Part shown: in pieces, positions 33,185 to 43,073 of the stretch
How the letters are laid out: each line of letters opens with the position of its first letter
Numbering within the stretch: the stretch's first letter is position 1
From: Corinectria fuckeliana
Taxonomy: Eukaryota > Ascomycota > Sordariomycetes > Hypocreales > Nectriaceae
Assembly: GCA_019137255.1 (NCBI GenBank)
Contig: WPDH01000110.1
Coordinates: 124,001-188,000, forward strand
Direction of reading: 5' to 3'
DNA length: 64,000 bases
Program-made: the position numbers and the translations under genes
The notes under the pieces: generated by a model
Seen by the model: the letters and a program-made list of their open reading frames with translations, nothing else
Databases searched by the model: none
Told to the model about the DNA's origin: nothing

Positions 33185-34311
33185 CTTCAACGTGCTCAAA
33201 AGAAGAAACCTGCTGATTACTGACAGAAGATCTTGTAAGTCTGGTCTGGCGGAACCTGGGAAGTTTTGAAGCGTGGCGGGACTTCTCCAGTAGAAGCTGT
33301 TGACGACCTATGCCGCGAAATATAACATCCAAGAGGAGAGGACTTTGCTTTTAGCGTAGGTAGCAGCCTATCAATACAAGGCACAGGGGGCGGAAAGGTT
33401 AATTCTCTACCCGCTCCACCATTCCAGGGTAGATTAACAGCCATCTCTCTACAAGCACATGATGCATATACTAGTAGCTGCATGTGAAGGCCAAATAGGA
33501 GTAGCTTCTCGGCATCACAGACCCTATCAGAGCCTCTCCTAGGGATGTTATAGAGTATGTAGGTAATCAACCTTCCTAACCCTTGTGGCCTGTAAGATTA
33601 TGCTATCACTAACCCTGTCAGCGACAGAGGAGGGAGGGGTTCTCGAAAATGATATATTATATGGATAGCCGAGGCAAGACTACGGAGACTTTGTCTGTAT
33701 GGAGAAAGGAATGGGGTAGGGGCATGAAGTTGGCATTTATAGGCAAAGTATTTGAAGACCTGGTGGCTGTCGAAGGGCCGGCCTTGTTTGTAGGGAAACT
33801 AGTCGAGCCTTTAATGTTGCTTGAGATCTACTACTAGCTGAAGAGCATTCCTCGCGGACTTTCCCCGTGAGCGTCAAGTCAAACAAACATGCCTCTTAGA
33901 GTTTCGTTCTCCCCACTTCCCAGCACCCAATGCTACCTCGTATAGACAACCATCAACTGCAATGTAACTACCTAATCCGAGACAGATAAAAGTCGGCCCT
34001 TTGCAGGCTACGCTCCACCTCGCCAAGCTGCAGTCGGCGCCTGACCTCGGCACGGACGAAGGCCGCCGGCATTCCCAATCCGCGATCCGGCCGGCAATCA
34101 CGGGACTATCCGGTTTTGATGGATTCGTGCTCATATCTGCATTGCCCACCGAAGGCCCTCCCTCGCAGGTAGTCCAGGGCTTCTTGTATCCATATCTAAC
34201 ACAAGAGCCCCTCGACATGGGCTCAACTACCGGGCTTCTGGCCCACTCGGCAATGAAAGCTTTCGTGCTGCCTCGAATGCCAACCTAGGTACCCGTTCGC
34301 GATTGAAAATG
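33185..34311. other. Intergenic between permease promoter and BVMO pseudogene
   Basis: Permease upstream sequence with scattered HGATAR-like TGATAG words (near 33366 and 33520, minus sense). No gene called: the frames at 33217-33570 and 33874-34288 lack domains and overlap antisense. Confidence 0.45.
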
Positions 34312-35750
34312 CAAGTAGACTACGACGTCCTCATCACTGGTGCTAGCCTCGATGGCATTTTTTTACTCCATCGAATGCACCAATAAAGTTCAGGGTCAGA
34401 GCTCTGGAGGTTGGGCCAGCCGAAGGCGGCACGTGGTTCTGGTGCGTACTGCGGTGGATGCTTCCGCTGGCTTTTCCCTAATCTGAGGCCAGGAACCGAT
34501 ATCCCGGTGCGATATTTGGCTCGGAGAGCTACTCGTACATCTTCTCCTTCTCACAGGAAGTTCTCGATAAATGAACATAGACAGAGCATTTCGCGCCCCA
34601 GACCAAGACATTAAAGTATGTTCCGTATCTTAGGAAGAAGTTTGACCTCAAGAAGAACATGCAGTTTAACACGCATTGACAGAAAACAGATAATTTATGG
34701 CTTCTGACCGACTAAGAGGGTAACGTACACTTATAACTACCTTATAACTGCCGTGGGCATTCTCAACGAACCTACGTTACCAAATATCCCCGGCATCCAC
34801 GCCTTTAAGGGAACAGCGCGGCATACTGCAAAATGGACCAGTAATTCCCCGAGTCTCAAAGGCAAACGCGTCAGAATCGTCGGCATTGAAGCAACAGCCA
34901 TCCAAATCACCAGGCCATCGTGTATTAAGTTGACCATTTGACCATGTTTCAGCAAATTGGACCGCGCCGCTCAGAAACAAGGACATTTCCCCCGCAGAGA
35001 TGCAAAAGATTCGCAAGAATTACCCCGAAACCTTCCGCTGATGCCTGGAATCATACTCGTGCTTCATAGACGTAGGCGACAACGGCAGTGTGATTTCCAG
35101 GTCAGAGGAGGACTTGTATGCCCAGCCTGGGTTTGCCAAGGTCCTTGGCATTGAAACGGATATTTACACCGACAGGAAGGCCAACGAGGTTTACAGTGCT
35201 TTCCACGTGGCTAAGATCCGCGCGCGGGTTGACGATCCCGTAGTCGCCGAGAGACTTGTTCCAAAGAGCCATGGCTTCGGTACGCGGCGAGTGCCGCTTG
35301 AGAGTGGCTATTATGAAGTTTTCATCCAGCCTAATGTCGAGCTGGTTGGGTTTCTGGCAACGCTATTGAGAGAATCACAGAAACTGCCGTCCAAACTCAC
35401 GACAAGGCACATAACCTCGACATATTCATCTATGCGGCTGACTTTGATTCTGTGACTGGATCCTTTAACACGATATATTTCAAGAGCCTCGACAGCACAA
35501 ACCTCAAGGTTGTATGGAAGGATGGCATCCGGACTTTCTTGGGCTTGACTGTCAAAGGGATCCCCAATATGTCCATGATGACGGGGCCACAGTGGACGGA
35601 GCATGTACACGACTGCAGAAAGGGGTTGTCGGCGAACGAGGTTGATCCGTGGATGACGGGAGTGAACAAGAACCTTGCCCATAAGCAGAAGAGGCCGACC
35701 TGGCTACTGGAAGAGCTATTCGGACTTTGTCACGAAACAAGGTAGATTTT
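34312..35750 (+). pseudogene. FAD-dependent Baeyer-Villiger monooxygenase pseudogene
   Basis: Successive fragments match a class B flavin monooxygenase from start to near end: YDVLITGAS.DGIFLLHRM (FAD Rossmann motif), RALEVGPAEGGTWFW, NRYPGAIFGSESYSY (after a plausible GT..AG intron at about 34440-34490), ITAVGILNEPTLPNIPG, ANWTAPLRNKDISPAEM, HGFGTRRVPLESGYYE, RTFLGLTVKGIPNM and WMTGVNKNLAHKQKR. It is broken by a frameshift near 34370 and by in-frame TGA/TAG codons where homologues carry Trp (EWTWTEHF-like segment near 34573-34580). Another stop falls after ETFR near 35040, and frames shift between blocks. A stretch between GIPNMSMMTGP and WTEHV is missing compared with the family. Trp-to-stop changes are G-to-A transitions, as RIP would make. 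Not expected to give enzyme. Confidence 0.85.
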
Positions 35751-35839
35751 TACACCGAGTCTGAGCCAGATTACTTCCCCTGGCTAGAAGAACGTGTCAA
35801 GTTTGTTCTAGTCGTCTCACAAATATCCATCAATCTACA

Positions 35840-38008
35840 ATGACATCTACGTACCCGCCACCACAGGTCACGGAATCGGGATCTGTTGATGACATGGATC
35901 CCTTTGAATTCCAGTTGTCGGGCCCTACTACTAGTAGTAGTCTAGTCTCTTATCCCGTAGAGATGTGCCGCGCTAGGCCTAATCAGAACGACCAGCCCCA
36001 GCTAGGTCACGGGGCTCCGGAGCGGGTTCCAACCCCACCTCCCCAGAGCTTCTCGTCATCCGTCCATCCTCATCTCCAGTCAAAGATGGCACAGCGTCGA
36101 ATCGAGGACTACTTCCCACGCGCCAGGCTCGCCACAGAGGCTCCGCATGCCTCCCAGCCGAACCCTCTCCTGAGCTTGCCCCCGTCCATCCGCAGACGCA
36201 TCTACGCGCACCTCGCGCTTATCCCGAAAGCGGACACGGAAGAATGGCGCCCGATGCTGATGAACCCGGGCGGCATCCCGGAGCGCGCGTGTCAGCTAGG
36301 GCTGGAAGATTACGAGCATGTCTTTGTCGAGAACTCGGAGGCGCCTATATGTCACAGATGCCTCAACAGACGCGTCAGGCCTCGTAAACCCCGCTCAGGC
36401 TTGAGGCAGCTGTTTGACCCTCTCTGCGGCTGTGACGACTTCCCTCTCCAGCTCTTTCTCGTCTGCAGAACCATCACCTCGGAAGTGCGCCGCCTGTTCT
36501 ACTCCGAGAACCGCTTCGAGATTGTCTACACCGCTGGTGGAGGCCTCTCTGCTCTGCAGAACCTCGGCCCGGAAGCCGTCGGCGCGCTTCGCAACGTCTC
36601 AGTCCGCATGAACCTCTGCTTCTGCCCCATGGGCCCCGATTGCAAGCTGCACTCGCTTCGTTGCCACCCGTCCTGCAAGAGGCTCGGGCACGATGAGCCT
36701 CTACGCTACAGCGGCGCCTCCCGGAAAAGCAGCTGGAAAAACGCCAGCCTCTTGAGAGATCTACGACATCTGTGTCATCACCTGGCAGCTCACGTGCAGC
36801 CTGGCCGCCTGCGCTTCACTTTCCTCTGCGAGACTTGGGACCACGAACTCGCTGCCAAAGTTGTCTCCTCGCTGCTCCTGCTGCCAAAGCTACGGTCCTG
36901 CTCCATCGCGCTACGGCGGACCTTTGACGTCCGGTTGCGCGAGATGGCGGAACAGACCCGTCTGCGGCTCCTCGGATACCCGGAATCCTGCATCAACACG
37001 CCGTTTCCGTTCCGCAAGCTCCCTAGAGAACTGCAAAGGGAGGTACTGCGCCACACGGGCCTCGTCGCGCCTTACCACTTGTACTTCTGCTATGAATCCA
37101 ACCAGCCCAACCTCGCCATAATGAGTAGCTGCAATCAGATGAGCATCTGTGACAGCGAGAGCATCAGTCCCAATACACCAAGCTTAGGCAGGTTATTCTG
37201 CTGTCGCCACAAGGGAAGCCACAGCCTGACGTGCGCGTGCTGGCGTTTCCCAACGGAGCTTTTTCTCGTGGACCGGCGGATGGAAGCAGACGCACGAGAA
37301 ATCCAATACTGCGAGAACATGTGGTGTTTGAATTGGGAGAGCACGTCTTCGGCACTGAAACAGATGGCAAGGAACAAAAACACCATAGAGGGAACCTCGG
37401 CGAACAGAAACGCAGTCTCGTCGAGGGAGTCATGGTCGGTGGCAGCAGCGGAAAGAAATCTTCCAAAATTCCTCAAGAGCGTTCGCCGCTTGAGACTAGA
37501 GTTCACATTCAAGAATTGTTTCCTCGATGACCGTGCCCACGAGTGGCTGGCGGAGCTTCAAGTCTTTCTCTTCATGTGCAACATCACTCAACTCCAGATG
37601 ACTCTGAAGCTCCCCTGTCCTCCGCAGCTATTCCTTCTGCCGGCTATGACGTCTGTATGGCGGGGACACGACCAGATCGTGTTCACCATCGCCAGGGCCC
37701 TAGCCGCTGCAAACGATGGGGGCGGCCTCCAGTTCCAGGACTTCTTTGCCCGGGTTGATGGATTCACGTACGATACGAAGGACGAGGACGAGGCCGGGTC
37801 AGATGTCGAGTCCGACGAGGGTCCCGATGAGTGGAATTTGCAGAAGCGAGAGCGTGATATAGAGAGGATTGTCATGGGCGACACATACGATAGTCGGTCT
37901 CGCGGGAAACGGAAGAAGATGCATTATCAGCTGTTGGTGACGAGGCCAGGGAGCTACAACAACACGCTCGGATGTTCGGGGTGCGGCTTGGAGGAGCCCG
38001 TTCCTTAG
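35840..38008 (+). CDS. Uncharacterised F-box-like protein with two F-box/2EXR-type motifs
   Basis: Single open frame of 722 residues. Two short leucine/arginine helical motifs resemble the F-box-like or 2EXR segments common in Pezizomycotina: LPPSIRRRIYAHL (about residue 115) and KLPRELQREVLRHTGL (about 395). Each is followed by a long alpha/beta region ending with words such as LFLVCRTITSEVRRLFY and ELFLVDRRMEADAREIQY, which are typical of that protein class. Cys pairs occur near CHRCLNRR and at the C-terminal CSGCG. A strongly acidic run precedes the basic C-terminus. Possibly a substrate adaptor for SCF ubiquitin ligases, but this is only suggested by the motif. Start ATG is the first in frame; no intron evident. 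Confidence 0.8.
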   Translation: MTSTYPPPQVTESGSVDDMDPFEFQLSGPTTSSSLVSYPVEMCRARPNQNDQPQLGHGAPERVPTPPPQSFSSSVHPHLQSKMAQRRIEDYFPRARLATEAPHASQPNPLLSLPPSIRRRIYAHLALIPKADTEEWRPMLMNPGGIPERACQLGLEDYEHVFVENSEAPICHRCLNRRVRPRKPRSGLRQLFDPLCGCDDFPLQLFLVCRTITSEVRRLFYSENRFEIVYTAGGGLSALQNLGPEAVGALRNVSVRMNLCFCPMGPDCKLHSLRCHPSCKRLGHDEPLRYSGASRKSSWKNASLLRDLRHLCHHLAAHVQPGRLRFTFLCETWDHELAAKVVSSLLLLPKLRSCSIALRRTFDVRLREMAEQTRLRLLGYPESCINTPFPFRKLPRELQREVLRHTGLVAPYHLYFCYESNQPNLAIMSSCNQMSICDSESISPNTPSLGRLFCCRHKGSHSLTCACWRFPTELFLVDRRMEADAREIQYCENMWCLNWESTSSALKQMARNKNTIEGTSANRNAVSSRESWSVAAAERNLPKFLKSVRRLRLEFTFKNCFLDDRAHEWLAELQVFLFMCNITQLQMTLKLPCPPQLFLLPAMTSVWRGHDQIVFTIARALAAANDGGGLQFQDFFARVDGFTYDTKDEDEAGSDVESDEGPDEWNLQKRERDIERIVMGDTYDSRSRGKRKKMHYQLLVTRPGSYNNTLGCSGCGLEEPVP

Positions 38009-38257
38009 GAAGACGACTATTGGTGAGTACAAAGCAGAGTGGCCGTGGAGGCGCTTGGTCCTTGATCTGCTCCAGAACATTTTTATTCTAAGAGTGAATC
38101 TATTCTAGCTACAGCGGTGTTCTGTTACGCCTAATCACACCTCTGTTCGGGTCGGGAAACAGAAAGCATAGCGCCTAGCTCATAGGACCCAGTTCAGAGA
38201 AATCCCAAGCTCCCTCGATGTATAGATAGGTGGCTAGCGTATCTCGGAAATACTTGC

Positions 38258-39528
38258 TCACGGGGTGAAGATGACCATCTTCTCCCAGCCCCTACTCTCC
38301 GTCACTACCTTCATTGCCTTTTTATGCTCTTCTAGCGAAAACCGGCCAGTGATGATCTTTCTCAGCAGGAGATTGCCAGACTCAATAAGCCGTATAGTCT
38401 TTACAACATCATCCCGGGATTGGGCAAACTGGCCCGTGATGGTAAGACAATTGCCCATGATGGCGGCATACGGCAAAGCTACGTTGTCCATGATAAGCCC
38501 TGCAAAGCAACACCTATTTTCCAAGATTAAAATCCGTAAAACAAAGCCGTCGTGATGAGACGTATTTTACCTTCCATGGCGCTTCAAGGCCAGAAGACCG
38601 GCTGTGATATGAGTCGTTTTCGCTGCCATGGGCGGCGAGTAATCGATGTACGCATCAGCGCCTTTCCCCCCGGGCGTGGCCGCAAGCAACGCAGCCGTGT
38701 CGTGGCCAACATCCCCGGTGAGAACAACCGGCGTGATGCGCTTCCCGTCCGTCCCGAACTGGCGGATGAGAGCGTCCAACGACTCCCTGCTGCGGCTGCC
38801 AGCGACGACACGAGCGCCGAGGCTCGGAGCCGCAGCCACGGCGCTTGAACTGAAGAACCCGGTCGCCGGCAGCACTAGGACGCATTCGCCGGGCTGAATG
38901 TTGATGGCGGTCGCAGCGCCGATTGCTGGCATGATGCTGGCGATCTCGGCGAGCTGGTGGTGCGAGATGCCCTGTTCTCCGACCGCATTCTCCTGGATAG
39001 GGTGTACGTTCTCAGCCGGGAAGGATGCGTACTCCGAGAAGCACCCGTCCTTCCAGTAACCGGAAGAGAGTTTGCGCTCCTCAGCTGTAATCCCTCCATG
39101 ATACCCTGAATCGCTAATTTAGAAGAGCCACCTAAGTGCAACTGTGGGAGCCACCGTACCCAGAACTATCCGCTCATCGGGGGAACCACGAAGCCGGACG
39201 ATGTAATCGCAAAAGACCAACTGTCCTGGCTCCAGAGATACCACGTCGGGCCCAGCTTCCCCCACCCGGCCCACGCAGCAGGTTGCGAAGACGAGAGGAT
39301 AGGCAAACGGGTAGCCACGGGAGCCTGCAATAATTTCGGGCTGTGTTCATAGTCAGTCGCCGAGAACATGGGTTTTGCTGTGACGAGAATCAGAGCCAGG
39401 CAGTCCCAAATCGGAGCTGCTTCAACTTGAACCACAACCGTGCCTGGCTGCGACGTTGGCTTCGGCACGGCTCCGAGCCTCAAGTCGTTTGGGCCGTGAA
39501 GGACGAGCGCTTTCATCTTGGTAGACAT
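38258..39528 (-). CDS. MDR-family (zinc-type alcohol dehydrogenase-like) NAD(P)-dependent oxidoreductase
   Basis: Four exons: 39528-39385, 39340-39160, 39105-38571 and 38513-38258. Introns are 44, 54 and 57 nt. 371 residues. The N-terminal GroES-like fold starts KALVLHGPNDLRLG and continues VFATCCVGRVGEAGPDVVSLEPGQLV. The Rossmann part contains LPATGFFSSSAVAAA and LGARVVAGSRS, and the end is ESRGWEKMVIFTP. The canonical catalytic-zinc GHE motif is not visible, so a zinc-independent reductase is possible. The first intron is the least certain: the acceptor at 39341 keeps frame (..LALIL-PEIIAGSRGYPF) but adds about four residues, whereas a later CAG (39325) would fit better but needs one base, so a single-base lesion is possible. 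Substrate unknown. Confidence 0.8.
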
Positions 39529-41593
39529 AGCAGGACAGTGAATATCAATTGCGGGACTTGTCCTCAACGCAAGTGTTTTCGCAAGAGCAACGAGATCAAC
39601 AGGAATAGCCGGTACAGCCGGCTTATGTACGCAGTATGCATGTTTGAAGCGGAACCTTTCTTGACTATCTATGGAGTGAGGGTGACGTCAGCACCATCCG
39701 ACTGTGGACTTATACTGGCCAAGAGTTGACACGTAAGCCCACGGTCCTTTCTCCTCGAAGTTCTGAGGGTATGCAGAGATTCATTCTTTTGCGGCCAGTG
39801 TTTTAATGTAATCAGTAGAATTATTCACTATCCCCTCACGAAGGACCGTGCCTAGGCGTATCAAATAGTCAGGGTGAATGAGGAGTCCATCGCGGCCCAG
39901 TCTTGTTGTTCCATATAACAGTCAGGCTCTTAGAAACATGAGAACTTCTGGTGTAAGTCGATGATTTTTTAGACGGTTTATCTATCCCGAGCGTGCTTGG
40001 CGTTCCGCATTCCCAGTAGCTGAGGATGATGCCGGTGACCAGTTCCACGATGATTGGCTCCGGTTCTGGCTCCAGCTCCGGCTCCAGCTCCGGCTCCAGC
40101 TCCGGCTCCAGCAGCCGTCATCTTCGGTAGCTGTTTTCCAACAGACCTCCCAATTGAGGCAGAACGGCCTAGTCTACTTCGTAAACAATTGCCTTTTGTG
40201 AAGTTCCAGGGATTTGAACTTAATATTTAATTGTTTACAGAATTGCGGGGGAACCGAAACCCAATCTGCATAGCGGTGGACAAGGGTTATCTAGCGGGTT
40301 CCCCAGATTCACCACCCCCCCGCCCAGATGACTTCCCACGGTAGAAATGTCGCCCACAGATTCATTTCCTCACTTGACCTCGGATCTTCATCTAAATCAA
40401 TTGTTTGCCTTGGTCACAGCAGTTCCTTCTAGCCCAAATGGAGACCTTGGTCTACAAGCCGACCATACATAAGCCTCCTTCGGGCCAAATTGACATCCTC
40501 ATCCTCAGCTGCGGGGAAGCTTCGGTTATAGAAGGGAAATAAATGAATTCACTCGGCGTGGAAAACGGCGACATCAACATGTTGCGTGCTCCGAAACGGA
40601 AATGGCGTCGGTGTTATGCAGGTGCATTCCGCAGGGAGGAAGCTCGGCATATACACCTGATTGGGCCTCTACAAAAGGATAGTGACTTCTAAAGGATTTA
40701 TAGATGCCGCACATCGCCACGAGCCTGTGGTCGGTGGAAAACCAGGCGAAGCTGCTCGATCAGGTCATCAAGTGGGATGACAGCACCGGCGATTCTGACC
40801 TAGAACTTCAAGCCCCTTAATTTGCCAGGATATCACAGGCAGCAAAATCTGCCAATTGTCTTACAGGATGTCTCATATACCTGGGTCAAATCCAGCGAGA
40901 TCGAAAATAAATTAGAATATTATGGCGAGCTTGGGAAAAGGATCGTGCAGTCTCCAAGCCTGGTGTGCCGAGTAACCGGGCGGCAGGGCAGGTACATGTG
41001 CAGAGTAACCAGGACAAACCCTGACTGATCATCTAGTACCTTACCCAGTTCAGGCAACAGGCAAGGTACCGCCTCTGCTCATTAGCGTTACACAGGCTAG
41101 AGGTGAGGCATGTCTCGAGACAAGATTGGAGGCTTCAGCCATTGCATAACTCGTAGGCCAAGTGACTCCCGATGTCACCAAACGTGTACAAAAATAGAAG
41201 GATTGAATACGAAGTGCAGGTGGTACGTACAGGGGCATGCCAATCAGCGAGCTCCAAGTGCAATATAGCTCCACTTGAATACAGCTCGGTGCAAGCCACT
41301 GTACGAAGTAGATCGTTCTCATGGATGTTGCCAAGTCAGCAGCCGTTTAACAATTCAAGGCGATCGAATGCTAGGGCTAGGGCGATGTGGCAAGGAGATA
41401 CAAGATACATGGTCGAAGCATTGGGCTGGAATTGGCTTAAAGGGCCAGAGACCTGCTGCTGCAGCATCGTGTTCCTCCTTCTCCTCCACCCTCATCTACT
41501 CGCTCACTCCAGCTTTGCCAATCCATCTTCTGCTGCGATTTCCACCTTCGTTTTTAATCATTAATAATACTTCCTAATCACCAGCATTTCACC
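39529..41593. other. 2 kb intergenic region with Ser/Gly-coding minisatellite
   Basis: No gene of confident status. Contains a 12-bp minisatellite (40056-40115), a 38-codon ATG frame at 40704-40820 with coding-like codon use that continues in frame after its TAA for another 30 codons, and the promoter of the GPI-protein gene at the right. The small frame might be a gene remnant; no family recognised. Confidence 0.45.
40056..40115 (+). repeat. 12-bp minisatellite, five units
   Basis: Units of ggctccagctcc at 40068-40079, 40080-40091 and 40092-40103, with variant first and last units. In the frame of ATG 40026 it encodes Gly-Ser-Ser-Ser repeats in a 34-codon ORF ending at 40130. Confidence 0.8.
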
Positions 41594-42191
41594 ATGAAGT
41601 TCTCCGCCGTCACGCTCACCTCCATCCTGGCTGCCCTGGCCCAGGTACGTTGCCACCTCCAGCTTGCACCATCTCTTCCATCTGCTCAGGGTCAAAACTA
41701 ACACGATCCGGTCCCAGGCTGAAAGCAGTGTCGCTGTTGTTACCGCCACCGCCGACAAGTCCGCCCTCGCCGCACAGTCCTCGGCCGAGGCCGCCGCCAA
41801 CTCCCGCTTCAGCAGCATTGCAGCCGACATCTCCAGCGTCGCGAGCACCATCAACGCCGGAGTCTCGTCGCGTCTCGCGGCTGCGTCGACCGGCGTCGCC
41901 ACGTCCTCCGCTGCCACGGCCGTCACGACCGTCACCAGCAAGGTGGTCAGCACCAAGTCCGCCGCCGCATCGGCCAGCGGCTCTGCTGCTTCGGAGTCTG
42001 CTTCGGAGGCTGCCTCGGCCTCGTCCGCCTCGGAGGAGTCCGCCACGGGGTCCGCCACCGAGTCTGCCAGCGGCACTGCTTCCGGCTCCGCGGAGAGCAC
42101 GTCCTCCAGCGACGGCGCTGGTGCCATCCCAACCGCCGCTGTCGCCATGGGTGCTCTCATGGGTGGTGCTGCCATCCTTGCCAACATGTAA
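41594..42191 (+). CDS. Small GPI-anchored Ser/Ala-rich cell-wall protein
   Basis: Two exons, 41594-41644 and 41718-42191, with a 73-nt intron (GTACGT..CAG, branch ACTAAC) that falls exactly at the end of the signal peptide. 174 residues. Signal peptide MKFSAVTLTSILAALAQA; a mature region almost wholly Ser, Ala, Thr, Val and Glu (likely O-glycosylated); then a Gly/Ala-rich hydrophobic C-terminus (IPTAAVAMGALMGGAAILA) after SSSDGAGA, fitting a GPI-attachment signal. No enzymatic domain. Compatible with a cell-wall or surface structural protein. Start context ACCATGA is good. Confidence 0.85.
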
Positions 42192-43073
42192 CGATCGACC
42201 TTTTGCAGCATTTGTTTGTTATTGGCGTCATCAATGCGGGCACCGCGCGTACAGTTCTCCACCGGTCGACGCAGTACATGGATCTTTATGCATTATGTGG
42301 AGAACCGGGACTTAATGAAGGAAAGGCCGATTCATATCGGGTTTAATTCACGTCAGTAGTATTGTAGAGAATACTTGTAATTACTATCTAAGGGTCTGCG
42401 TACCCGTCTCTCGCGCTTTGTGCATCTCAGCTTCATGCGCCTCCTTCTCATGTCCATTGCTCGTTCGAAGTATGTACTACTGTCTCGTATCGCCAGCATT
42501 TACGTACTTCGTATGTATTCGCACGTACCTATATTAAATTCGTGTCCACACATCCTGCATAACTTATAAATAGAGCTGCATAAAATCAGCAGTCCCCAAA
42601 ATGCAGCGTGCGGATATAATTATGCCAGCTCCTTACCAGCCTCTTTCTGAACCAATGCTGAGTACCACCAGCCTCCTAAATCTCCAGTCATACTGTGCAG
42701 CGTATTTGAAGATACTATCACCACGTAGTGAATGTTGTCACAAGTATAAACACGTCATCATTCCGGTCGCAGGAGACCAACCCCCTGGTGCTTAGCAGGT
42801 CAGCGAACAACTACGAATACTAATGCACAGTAATATCTTGTTCTAGACCAGCCCACTGCGGCTACGGTTCGGCTTGTGGAGATTAGCTATACAAATCTAA
42901 GCTATATGGAAAAGAACAACACGGGTTCCAAGACATAATCACACGAGGACGTTGCTTGACCGACCACGTCGCTATGAAGCGCTGCGCCAAGCATGCCGGC
43001 GGAATAGTGCAAGCTTAGCTCCTGAAAAATAACGAATATATAATATGTAAGTCTACATGTTCCATGTCCCTTC
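42192..43073. other. Intergenic between GPI protein and peptide transporter
   Basis: About 880 bases, AT-richer than neighbours. Holds the 3' flanks of the two convergent genes. A 64-codon frame at 42601 has no support. The 9-base palindromic-like word tacttcgta occurs at 42505-42513. Confidence 0.5.
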
